19,991 nucleotides of DNA. Origin: an uncultured Pseudomonadota bacterium. Its GTDB lineage: Bacteria; Pseudomonadota; Alphaproteobacteria; CACZRW01. A model generated the notes under the pieces. That model worked only from the letters and a program-made list of their open reading frames with translations, had not been told where the DNA came from and did no database searches. A program made the translations under genes and the position numbers. Where the stretch lies: contig CACZRW010000007.1 in the NCBI GenBank assembly GCA_902783675.1, positions 1 through 19,991 of the forward strand, in the 5' to 3' direction. Shown in pieces: positions 1 to 6,064 of this stretch (positions are counted from its first letter, which is position 1; each line of letters opens with the position of its first letter).

Positions 1-188
1 ATCGTTATGCCCCTCGCCCTCTCCTCCGGCGCCTTGTCTATGTTCGCATAGTCAACAAATGTCCCGCCGTTCTTCTCCGCCATTACTTTCGTAATCGCTG
101 CCGTTAGCGTAGTCTTACCATGGTCAACATGGCCTATCGTGCCTATGTTGCAATGCGGCTTCTTACGCTCGTATTTCTCTTTCGCCAT
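1..188 (-). CDS. tuf: Elongation factor Tu, N-terminal part (runs off the left edge)
   Basis: EF-Tu delivers aminoacyl-tRNA to the ribosome as a GTPase. The visible 62 residues start MAKEKYERKKPHCNIGTIGH. They carry the G1 P-loop GHVDHGKT (residues 19-26) and end at RGITI, the switch I region with the magnesium-binding threonine. The rest of the gene lies beyond position 1. The start ATG (186-188) has AAAGGG a few bases upstream. The 72-nt leader after tRNA-Gly contains AGGGATTT twice, the second copy forming this ribosome-binding region. The gene lies downstream of tRNA-Tyr and tRNA-Gly on the same strand, as in the E. coli tufB operon, so tRNAs and EF-Tu are probably co-transcribed and the tRNAs processed from the messenger. 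Confidence 0.97.
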   Translation of the reverse strand, partial: MAKEKYERKKPHCNIGTIGHVDHGKTTLTAAITKVMAEKNGGTFVDYANIDKAPEERARGIT

Positions 189-260
189 TTTCAAAATCCC
201 TTTAGCTTTAAAACCGTTAAATCCCTGTGACCGATACCTTGCCACGCTTTTTTAAAATCT

Positions 261-334
261 TGGAGCGGGTGAAGGGAATCGAACCCTCGTAATAAGCTTG
301 GAAGGCTTCTGCTCTACCATTGAGCTACACCCGC
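261..334 (-). tRNA. tRNA-Gly (anticodon TCC)
   Basis: The 74-nt gene folds as a complete cloverleaf. The acceptor stem GCGGGTG/CACCCGC is perfect, the D stem is GCTC/GAGC, and the T arm is GAGGG-TTCGATT-CCCTT. The anticodon loop CTTCCAA places TCC at 300-302. The terminal CCA is encoded (261-263). The outermost anticodon-stem pair is a G-A mismatch, which I believe is common in this tRNA. It lies between tRNA-Tyr and tuf on the same strand. Confidence 0.97.
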
Positions 335-362
335 ACCCACGCTCCCTATTATAAAAGCGCTA

Positions 363-447
363 TGGTGGAGAGGGGTGGATTCGAACCACCGAACTCAAAG
401 AGGGCAGATTTACAGTCTGCTGCCATTAACCACTCGGCCACCTCTCC
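363..447 (-). tRNA. tRNA-Tyr (anticodon GTA)
   Basis: This 85-nt gene is a class II tRNA with a long variable arm. The acceptor stem GGAGAGG/CCTCTCC is perfect, the T arm contains GGTGG-TTCGAAT-CCACC, and the anticodon GTA lies at 411-413 within the loop of the GCAGA/TCTGC stem. The terminal CCA is encoded (363-365). It is the first gene after the promoter at 499-526. Confidence 0.97.
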
Positions 448-498
448 ACGATCACAACTAACTTCTGCTTTGTAAGAAACAAAAACAGAGAGGCTAAA

Positions 499-526
499 AG
501 TATTAGTTTTTTAAAGAGCTTGTCAA
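499..526 (-). promoter_or_regulatory. Promoter of the tRNA-Tyr / tRNA-Gly / tuf unit
   Basis: On the minus strand there is a perfect -35 TTGACA (521-526), a 16-bp AT-rich spacer and AATACT (499-504, 4 of 6 matches to TATAAT). Transcription would start near 490, about 45 nt before tRNA-Tyr. The -10 choice is uncertain because neighbouring frames such as TACTTT also fit; the -35 is clear. Confidence 0.6.
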
Positions 527-621
527 GACCAAAAGAAGGTGTAAAACTTGCCCAAACAAGGAAAGCGAGGCTTTCTGTGGCATAACCGATTGTTTTAAAA
601 TAGAAAAGGACACACAATTTC

Positions 622-1368
622 ATGAAAAAAAATCACACTTTCGGCGCAAAAGGGCTATTTTGGCTTTACGGTCACCACGCGGTAAAAGCGGCGCTTGCCA
701 ACCCCGACAGGACCAAAACGAGGCTTTTCCTGCTGGCAGGTGAACCGCGCCCGCAAGAAGCAAAAAGCAGCCTTGCCACCACCATCGTCGACAAGCAGAC
801 CATGGAAAAGACCCTGCCCAAAGACGCCATTCACCAAGGCATCGCTTTGGAAGTAAAACCGCTCGAGCCGTTGTCGCTTGACGACATAATCCGCCAAACC
901 GAAGCAAAAACCACCTCTACCATAGTTATTTTGGACGGCGTAACCGACCCCCACAATATCGGAGCAATTTTGCGCTCCATGGCGGCATTCGACTCGCAAG
1001 CGCTGATAGTCACGGATAAAAACGCCCCTTCGGAAACGGCAGCTATGGCAAAGGCGGCATCGGGAGCCTTGGACATCGTCCCTTTAATCCGCATAACCAA
1101 CCTTGCTCGCGCTCTTGAACAACTGAAGCAAGCGGGTTTTTGGATAGTAGGCATGGAAGGCACCGCCGAAAAATCTCTGCGCGAACTTGACATTCCCAAA
1201 AAAATCGCCATAGTCATGGGCTCCGAGGGCGAGGGAATGCGAAGGCTCACCCTTCAATCATGCGACTTCTTGGCAAAGCTTCCCATAAGTCCCAGAATGG
1301 AAAGCTTGAATGTATCAAACGCCGCCGCTATAGCTTTGTATGAATTGTCTTATAAGCTGAAAGCCTAA
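622..1368 (+). CDS. rlmB: 23S rRNA (guanosine-2251-2'-O)-methyltransferase RlmB
   Basis: RlmB is a SpoU/SPOUT-family enzyme that uses S-adenosylmethionine to 2'-O-methylate a guanosine in the peptidyl-transferase loop of 23S rRNA. The 248 residues have an N-terminal substrate-binding domain (FWLYGHHAV at 13-21) and all three SpoU motifs. Motif 1 is LDGVTDPHNIGAILRSM (104-120, with N112 and R118). Motif 2 is IVMGSEGEGM (197-206). Motif 3 is PISPRMESLNVSNAAAI (221-237), the trefoil-knot region that binds the cofactor. Length is normal for the family. The ATG is preceded by AAAGGA (605-610). It is divergent from the tRNA-tuf unit, an arrangement common in Alphaproteobacteria. TrmH (tRNA Gm18) is the main alternative, but the N-terminal domain and length favour RlmB. 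Confidence 0.93.
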   Translation: MKKNHTFGAKGLFWLYGHHAVKAALANPDRTKTRLFLLAGEPRPQEAKSSLATTIVDKQTMEKTLPKDAIHQGIALEVKPLEPLSLDDIIRQTEAKTTSTIVILDGVTDPHNIGAILRSMAAFDSQALIVTDKNAPSETAAMAKAASGALDIVPLIRITNLARALEQLKQAGFWIVGMEGTAEKSLRELDIPKKIAIVMGSEGEGMRRLTLQSCDFLAKLPISPRMESLNVSNAAAIALYELSYKLKA

Positions 1369-1461
1369 ATCGGCGAATTTAGAACTTAAGGGTTTAAAAG
1401 CCTGAAAAGTAAATTAACAACAAAACAAAACAAAATGGAAAATGAAAAGGAACAATAATAA

Positions 1462-2487
1462 ATGCTAATAAAATTAAAGAATAAATCCGCAGCCGCCGTG
1501 CTTGCCATTCAAAACTATGTAAAAGAAAAAGGCTGCGACACTCGTGTTTTTGAAGGCGACACCTTTGATGCCATTGTCGTCTGCGGCACCGATCGTGAGC
1601 ATAAAGTAAATGCCGCGGACATTACTTCTCTTGCCGAATCCGACATAGATAAGATAATGACCACGGGCTATCTTTTATCTTCACGCGCCTTCAAGCAAGA
1701 GGACACCACTTTCAAAGTCGGCGATGTCACTTTTGGTTCGGACGAACTGGTTATGATGGCGGGGCCTTGCGCCATAGAGACCTATGAGCAGTTAGACGCC
1801 GTCGCCAAGGAGCTCTCTAAATGCGGAGTAAAGGTGCTTCGCGGCGGAGCATTCAAGCCCCGCACTTCCCCTTACAGCTTCCAAGGCTTAGGGATTGAAG
1901 GACTAAAGATAGCAAGGAAAGTATGCGATAAATACAATATGCTTTTCATCTCGGAGCTGACCGACCTTCGCTTCTTGGACGCCTATCAAGAATATGTTGA
2001 CATTATTCAAACCGGCGCCCGCAACTCCCAGAACTTTGAGCTGTTAAAGGCTCTCGGAGCCATTGACACTCCCGTTCTTTTCAAAAAAGGTTTTGCGGAC
2101 TCCATTGATAACTTCCTGTGTGCTGCGGACTACATTTATTCCGGCGGCAACAAAAGAGTTATCCTTTGCGAGCGCGGAGTCATGGGTTTAAACCAGAACC
2201 ACTATCGCCACAATTTGGACATCAACAGCCTGCTGGCATTAAAACATCTTTCGCACCTTCCTGTCTGCATTGACCCAAGCCACGCCTGCGGTCGCCGCGA
2301 CTTTATAGAGCCGATGTGCCTTGCCGCCACGGCGCTCGGTGTAAGCTCTGTTTTGATAGAGGTGCACGACAACCCGCCCCTTTCACTTTGCGATGCGAAA
2401 CAAGCTTTTTCGCTTTCCGATTTTAAGCATTTGCAAAAGTCGCTTTCCGTTTTCACTACCGCGACCAAAAGCGTAGATAAGGACTAG
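1462..2487 (+). CDS. aroF: 3-deoxy-7-phosphoheptulonate (DAHP) synthase, type I-beta
   Basis: This enzyme condenses phosphoenolpyruvate and erythrose 4-phosphate, the first step of the shikimate pathway. The 341-residue protein has an N-terminal ferredoxin-like domain (about 1-75) typical of the Thermotoga/Bacillus type I-beta class, which mediates feedback inhibition there. The TIM barrel carries MMAGPCAIE (98-106, metal ligand C103), LRGGAFKPRTSPYSFQG (126-142), IDPSHACGRR (270-279, H274), and an EVHDNPPLSLCD segment whose E300 and D311 are the other expected metal ligands. There is no fused chorismate mutase. AAGGA at 1447-1451 precedes the ATG. aroB follows after 3 nt, so the two are an operon. 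The usual alphaproteobacterial enzyme is the unrelated-looking type II DAHP synthase, so this class is notable. Confidence 0.92.
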   Translation: MLIKLKNKSAAAVLAIQNYVKEKGCDTRVFEGDTFDAIVVCGTDREHKVNAADITSLAESDIDKIMTTGYLLSSRAFKQEDTTFKVGDVTFGSDELVMMAGPCAIETYEQLDAVAKELSKCGVKVLRGGAFKPRTSPYSFQGLGIEGLKIARKVCDKYNMLFISELTDLRFLDAYQEYVDIIQTGARNSQNFELLKALGAIDTPVLFKKGFADSIDNFLCAADYIYSGGNKRVILCERGVMGLNQNHYRHNLDINSLLALKHLSHLPVCIDPSHACGRRDFIEPMCLAATALGVSSVLIEVHDNPPLSLCDAKQAFSLSDFKHLQKSLSVFTTATKSVDKD

Positions 2488-2490
2488 GAA

Positions 2491-3588
2491 ATGCGCCAAA
2501 CACCCGAAAAGCTCGCCGTAAAAACCCGTAGCTGTGCAAGCAGCTACCCCGTTTTTATCGGTGCGGGCTTGCTGGGAAATGCGTATAGCCTCATCGCTCC
2601 GCATACGAGCGCGCAAAAGTTCTTAATCGTTGCGGATAGTCACACCGCGCCTTTGTTCCTTGATGAAGTCACAAGCTCTTTTCCAAAAGATCGAAAGACT
2701 TTTTCGCTTATCCTTCCTGCGGGCGAGCGCCACAAAAGCTTTTCTTCGCTTAAGAGGATATGGGAAAAGGCCGGCACATTGGGACTAAAGCGCACCGATT
2801 GTATCATTGCCTTAGGCGGAGGAGTCGTTGGCGACATTACGGGCTTTGCCGCCGCTACTTATATGCGAGGGGTGGACTTTGTGCAAATCCCCACCACCTT
2901 GCTGGCGATGGTAGATTCTTCCGTAGGGGGCAAGACCGCCATCGACTTTGCCCGCACCAAAAATCTGATAGGAGCGTTTTACCAACCGCAAGCAGTTATT
3001 GCCGACATAGCCGCCTTGCACACCTTGCCGCACAAAGAAATCTTAAACGGACTTGGCGAAATCGCTAAATATGCTTTTATTGAAAACATTGCAGATGCAA
3101 ATGGAAAAGGGATTTTATGGCAAAAGCTTAAAAAGGGCTTTAGCCTCAAGGACACCGCGAGAACCACCGCTATCATCAAAACCTGCGTCGCCCTAAAGGC
3201 AAAGTTCGTCAAAGATGACGAGCATGACACAAAGGACAGACGGATATTCCTGAACTTCGGCCACACGACGGCGCACGCGTTGGAATCCTTGGCGAACTTT
3301 AAGCTGTCCCATGGGCAGGCAGTCGCTATCGGCAGCAAAGTCGCCTTTGACATCGCGCTTAAAAAAGGATTGATAGATGCCGCCACTCACGCCGAGGGAA
3401 TAGATTTGCTAAAAGGACTGGGACTTGAAACCAACCTTCCCAAAGGTATGGATATGGCCGCGCTTAATAGCTTTATGCTGAAAGATAAGAAGAACAAAGG
3501 CGATAGCCTGCGTTTTATCTTGCCCACCGCTCTCGGCAAAGCTGAAATCTTTGACCTCCAACCCCCAACCCTAAACCTTAGCCTCTAA
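2491..3588 (+). CDS. aroB: 3-dehydroquinate synthase
   Basis: AroB converts DAHP to 3-dehydroquinate using NAD and a divalent metal, directly after the upstream enzyme in the pathway. The 365 residues contain the NAD-binding ALGGGVVGD (107-115), the block IPTTLLAMVDSSVGGKTAID (133-152), and the three expected zinc ligands: E190 in GEIAKYA, H258 in NFGHTTAHALES, and H274 in LSHGQAVAIG. The start ATG lies 3 nt after the DAHP synthase stop, with AGGA inside the end of that gene as ribosome-binding site; the two are probably translationally coupled. The C-terminal tail (LQPPTLNLSL) is encoded by a low-complexity C/T/A repeat that continues past the stop codon. No aroK (shikimate kinase) is adjacent, although aroK-aroB pairing is common in proteobacteria. 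Confidence 0.96.
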   Translation: MRQTPEKLAVKTRSCASSYPVFIGAGLLGNAYSLIAPHTSAQKFLIVADSHTAPLFLDEVTSSFPKDRKTFSLILPAGERHKSFSSLKRIWEKAGTLGLKRTDCIIALGGGVVGDITGFAAATYMRGVDFVQIPTTLLAMVDSSVGGKTAIDFARTKNLIGAFYQPQAVIADIAALHTLPHKEILNGLGEIAKYAFIENIADANGKGILWQKLKKGFSLKDTARTTAIIKTCVALKAKFVKDDEHDTKDRRIFLNFGHTTAHALESLANFKLSHGQAVAIGSKVAFDIALKKGLIDAATHAEGIDLLKGLGLETNLPKGMDMAALNSFMLKDKKNKGDSLRFILPTALGKAEIFDLQPPTLNLSL

Positions 3589-3607
3589 ACCTTAACCCTT
3601 AAACCTA
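3560..3607 (+). repeat. Degenerate telomere-like CTAAACCTTA repeat tract
   Basis: The tract spans the aroB stop codon (3586-3588). It has CTAAACCTTA at 3571-3580 and again at 3585-3594, flanked by ACCCCCAACC and ACCCTTAAACCTA. This strand is almost free of G across the tract. Unit lengths vary, so it is a degenerate tandem array, not a clean microsatellite. Confidence 0.6.
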
Positions 3608-3613
3608 TTTTTA

Positions 3614-3642
3614 TTGACTTTTAAGACATTCTTTACTAAATC
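3614..3642 (+). promoter_or_regulatory. Possible promoter of the M23 peptidase gene
   Basis: TTGACT (3614-3619, 5 of 6 matches) is followed after 17 bp by TAAATC (3637-3642, a weak -10). A start near 3649 would give a leader of about 50 nt. No terminator is visible after aroB, so read-through from the aro genes is also possible. Confidence 0.35.
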
Positions 3643-3700
3643 ATGCTTATGCTAACGCTCCGAGGATTATTTTTGATTAAGGAGCGGATATTTAGGGGTA

Positions 3701-5233
3701 ATGATTATTAAGAACAACGAAAAAGAATACACCATTTCTTTTTTCCCGTCGGACAAAGACGGGCTTGGTCTTGCTTACGAAAATCACACCCTGCCTGACG
3801 CTCCGAAAAAAGCATTTATAAAGATATTGATTGCCGCCGGCTTTTTAGGCGTAATATCGGCATTTGTGTTTACCCCTCCCGCCGATGAATACAGCGCCTC
3901 TGCCGACGCCGCTCTCGCCGCGCCCGAGGTAAACGGATATTCCTCGCTTGCAGGCGTCACCACCCCTGCGCCCGAAGTAAAATCCGGAGCTTTAATGCCT
4001 TCCTTTGCCAGCAAGGCTCTTACCGCTCTTACTTCATCAAAGCCCGCCGAGCCGGAAAAGGAAACTTATATCACCACGGAGTCTCGCACCGTCACCTTAA
4101 GCCCTGACGCCACTACCGCCAGCAAGGAAATTATCCTAAAGGTAAACCCAGGCGACAACATCGTTACGATGATGAAGCGTCAAGGAATAAGCAACGCCGA
4201 AGCGAACCGCGCTGCTACCGTTTTAGGTAAGATTTACGACCTTAAAAAAGTTCGCCCCGGACAAACGGTCACGATTGTAAAGAATGAAGGACTGTTCAGC
4301 GTTACTTTAAGGGACAAGGATTACAACAAGTTTTCTGCCGTCCGTGATGAGACCGGCGAATTCATCGCCCTCACCGCCGAGGCGCAAATTGAAATCCGCA
4401 AATCCACCATAAACGGCATTGTGACTTCCTCCTTCTCACAAAGTGCCGAGAATCAAGGCATACCAAAGTCCATCACCGCACAGTTCATTCGCGCCTTTAA
4501 CGATGTAATTAACTTCAAAACCGACCTTCGCCCCGGCGATTCCTTTGAAGCCGTGTTTGAGGAAAGGTTTAATGATTTGGGCGAAAACCTCGGGAACAGC
4601 CGGCTTTTATACGGCTCTTTAAAAATACGAAACCAAGTCTATAACCGTTATTACTTCAAAAGCACGAACGGCGTTTGGGGTTACTATGACGAACAAGGCA
4701 ACTCACAAAAGCAAGCTATAAATGTTTGGCCCGTAGGTGCCAGAAAAATTACTTCGCGTTTCGGCACACGCCGACACCCTATTTTAATGTATACAATGCA
4801 CCACTCGGGTGTTGACTACGCCGCACCGATAGGTACTCCCGTTGCCGCGGCGGCGGACGGCAAGATAGTCTATATCGGCACCAAAGGCGGCTATGGCAAA
4901 TATGTGCAGATAAAGCATGAGCAAGGCTACGCCACTGCCTACGCTCACCTTAATTCCTATAACAAGAACCTTAAAGTCGGCTCGTTCGTGAAACAAGGCG
5001 ACATTGTAGCATATTCGGGCAACACGGGGCGTTCGACCGGTCCGCACCTTCATTTTGAAGTAATCAAGAACGGGCAAAAGATTGACCCTTTAGGCGCGGG
5101 CAAGTTCTATGTTTACAGCAAGCTGAAAGGACCTACGCTGACAAAGTTTATGGCGGAGTGCGCAAAGGTTAAGCCCAACATCAATGTCGCAAAGAATGAA
5201 CAGGTCTCCGAAGAGCAAACTAAAACGCGCTAA
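3701..5233 (+). CDS. Membrane-anchored M23 (LytM) murein endopeptidase, MepM-like
   Basis: The protein (510 residues) probably cleaves peptide cross-links of peptidoglycan in the periplasm during wall growth. It has a cytosolic stretch of about 36 residues, one membrane segment (about 38-57), a proline- and alanine-rich linker, a LysM/OapA-like region (about 145-200), then the LytM domain (about 345-465). The zinc and catalytic residues are all present: H368 and D372 in HHSGVD, H416 in YAHLN, and H449/H451 in GPHLHFE, so the enzyme should be active and not a degenerate activator. RRHPIL upstream of HHSGVD is typical of the MepM group. A short charged tail follows. AGGGG lies only 2 nt before the ATG, which is close, but no better start is visible. 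Confidence 0.9.
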   Translation: MIIKNNEKEYTISFFPSDKDGLGLAYENHTLPDAPKKAFIKILIAAGFLGVISAFVFTPPADEYSASADAALAAPEVNGYSSLAGVTTPAPEVKSGALMPSFASKALTALTSSKPAEPEKETYITTESRTVTLSPDATTASKEIILKVNPGDNIVTMMKRQGISNAEANRAATVLGKIYDLKKVRPGQTVTIVKNEGLFSVTLRDKDYNKFSAVRDETGEFIALTAEAQIEIRKSTINGIVTSSFSQSAENQGIPKSITAQFIRAFNDVINFKTDLRPGDSFEAVFEERFNDLGENLGNSRLLYGSLKIRNQVYNRYYFKSTNGVWGYYDEQGNSQKQAINVWPVGARKITSRFGTRRHPILMYTMHHSGVDYAAPIGTPVAAAADGKIVYIGTKGGYGKYVQIKHEQGYATAYAHLNSYNKNLKVGSFVKQGDIVAYSGNTGRSTGPHLHFEVIKNGQKIDPLGAGKFYVYSKLKGPTLTKFMAECAKVKPNINVAKNEQVSEEQTKTR

Positions 5234-5258
5234 AAGTTTTAGAGTATATTCAAAACAT

Positions 5259-5287
5259 TTGACAAAACAAATTACCTATGTTAGTAT
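5259..5287 (+). promoter_or_regulatory. Sigma-70-type promoter of the repeat-protein gene
   Basis: A perfect -35 TTGACA (5259-5264), a 17-bp spacer and TAGTAT (5282-5287, 4 of 6) make this one of the best promoter matches in the window. Transcription would begin about 5293-5295. That start point favours translation from the ATG at 5318, because the ATG at 5300 would have almost no leader. Confidence 0.7.
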
Positions 5288-5317
5288 GAGGGACATTTTA
5301 TGAAAGGGGATAAAGCT

Positions 5318-5983
5318 ATGGAAAACAAAAAGTTACAGAAAGTTGAAGGGCATGACCTCGTCTGGACTGATGGGGAAAAACTTTACGGCAGAAGATTTCC
5401 CGAGGAAGAAAGCTCTAACACTACCGATACAACCAATCAGAACACCGACGCTAAATTACGCAAAGTTGAAGGGCATGACCTCGTCTGGACCGACGGGAAA
5501 AAACTTTACGGCAGAAGATTTCCCGACGAGGAAAACTCCGGCACCACCGCCGAAGGTGAGCGTCTTATCAGAGAAGCCAAGAAAAACTACCAAGAACAGA
5601 CCAAACGGAATGATGACAACATGATAAACGGCGATGATGGCACGAAGCTTTCTCAAACTAAGCAAGCTTCTTCCGAGTATGCTCCCGAAGAAGTGATTAT
5701 TACTCGTCAACACCCCAAGAAAGAGGAAAAGCCTACTTCGGAACAAATCGAAGCTGACAAAGACGCTATTGAAATAAAACGCCGCAACATTGAGGAAGTG
5801 AAAGAAGTAGCAAGCGAAGCCACCACTGGCGAAAACATTGATAACAGTGCCGAATCCGGCGTTAATAAGAAAACACCCATAAACGATCTGAAACCTGAAG
5901 ATATAAAGAAATGGGTAGCAAAAATCACGGCCGGAAATAATGAGTCGCGAGCATATCTACAAAAAAACCTTGAGCGGCAATAA
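5318..5983 (+). CDS. Unrecognised acidic/charged protein with two near-identical 27-residue repeats
   Basis: I do not recognise this family. From the start chosen here it is 221 residues. Residues 6-32 and 47-73 are two copies of a unit whose shared core reads KVEGHDLVWTDG, E or K, KLYGRRFP; 23 of 27 positions match. The rest is rich in Glu, Lys, Asn, Thr and Ser, looks largely disordered, and ends in a predicted amphipathic helix (from about KPEDIKKWVAKI). There is no signal peptide or membrane segment, so it is probably cytosolic. An in-frame ATG at 5300 exists, but 5318 has a good GGGGA site 7 nt upstream (5306-5310) and fits the promoter. The gene has its own promoter and terminator, so it is a separate, possibly well-expressed unit. 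The repeats use AGA arginine codons, whereas neighbouring genes mostly use CGC. Function unknown; a binding or scaffold role for the repeat is only a guess. Confidence 0.8.
   Translation: MENKKLQKVEGHDLVWTDGEKLYGRRFPEEESSNTTDTTNQNTDAKLRKVEGHDLVWTDGKKLYGRRFPDEENSGTTAEGERLIREAKKNYQEQTKRNDDNMINGDDGTKLSQTKQASSEYAPEEVIITRQHPKKEEKPTSEQIEADKDAIEIKRRNIEEVKEVASEATTGENIDNSAESGVNKKTPINDLKPEDIKKWVAKITAGNNESRAYLQKNLERQ
5333..5536 (+). repeat. Two direct repeats of 81 nt inside the coding sequence, 123 nt apart
   Basis: Copies lie at 5333-5413 and 5456-5536. By my alignment they differ at 8 of 81 bases. The differences include the synonymous third-position changes ACT/ACC and GAT/GAC, as well as changes that replace residues. 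Long identical stretches (about 29 nt from AAAGTTGAAG and about 26 nt ending TTTCCC) point to a recent in-frame duplication or gene conversion. Confidence 0.9.
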
Positions 5984-6028
5984 GGCCATGACTAAAAAGC
6001 TTTAAAACACCTTTAACCTTCCTAAATG

Positions 6029-6058
6029 AAAAAGCGACTCGGTAAAGAGCCGCTTTTT
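6029..6058. terminator. Bidirectional Rho-independent terminator
   Basis: AAAAAGCG (6029-6036) pairs with CGCTTTTT (6051-6058). An A-C mismatch and a CTC/GAG stem follow, around the loop GGTAAA. The runs of A and T on either side give a U-tract in both directions, so it can end both the repeat-protein transcript (plus) and the clpB transcript (minus, stop codon at 6065-6067). Confidence 0.85.
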
Positions 6059-6064
6059 CTTGTT

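Noticed and set aside
561..601. GAAAG/CTTTC hairpin and TAAAAT box as a promoter for rlmB
   Set aside because: TAAAAT (596-601) is a fair -10, but no acceptable -35 lies at the right distance and the hairpin is only 5 bp.
426..623. 65-codon minus-strand frame between tRNA-Tyr and rlmB
   Set aside because: It overlaps the 5' end of tRNA-Tyr and the tRNA promoter, and no ribosome-binding site is evident; the hydrophobic look comes from AT-rich intergenic DNA.
1421..1435. CAAAA repeated three times before the DAHP synthase gene, a possible phase-variation tract
   Set aside because: Three units are too few to suggest slippage control, and the tract is not within a recognisable promoter.
3643..3711. 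22-codon frame overlapping the start of the M23 gene, a possible leader peptide
   Set aside because: It has no ribosome-binding site, and its ATG lies at or before the predicted transcription start.
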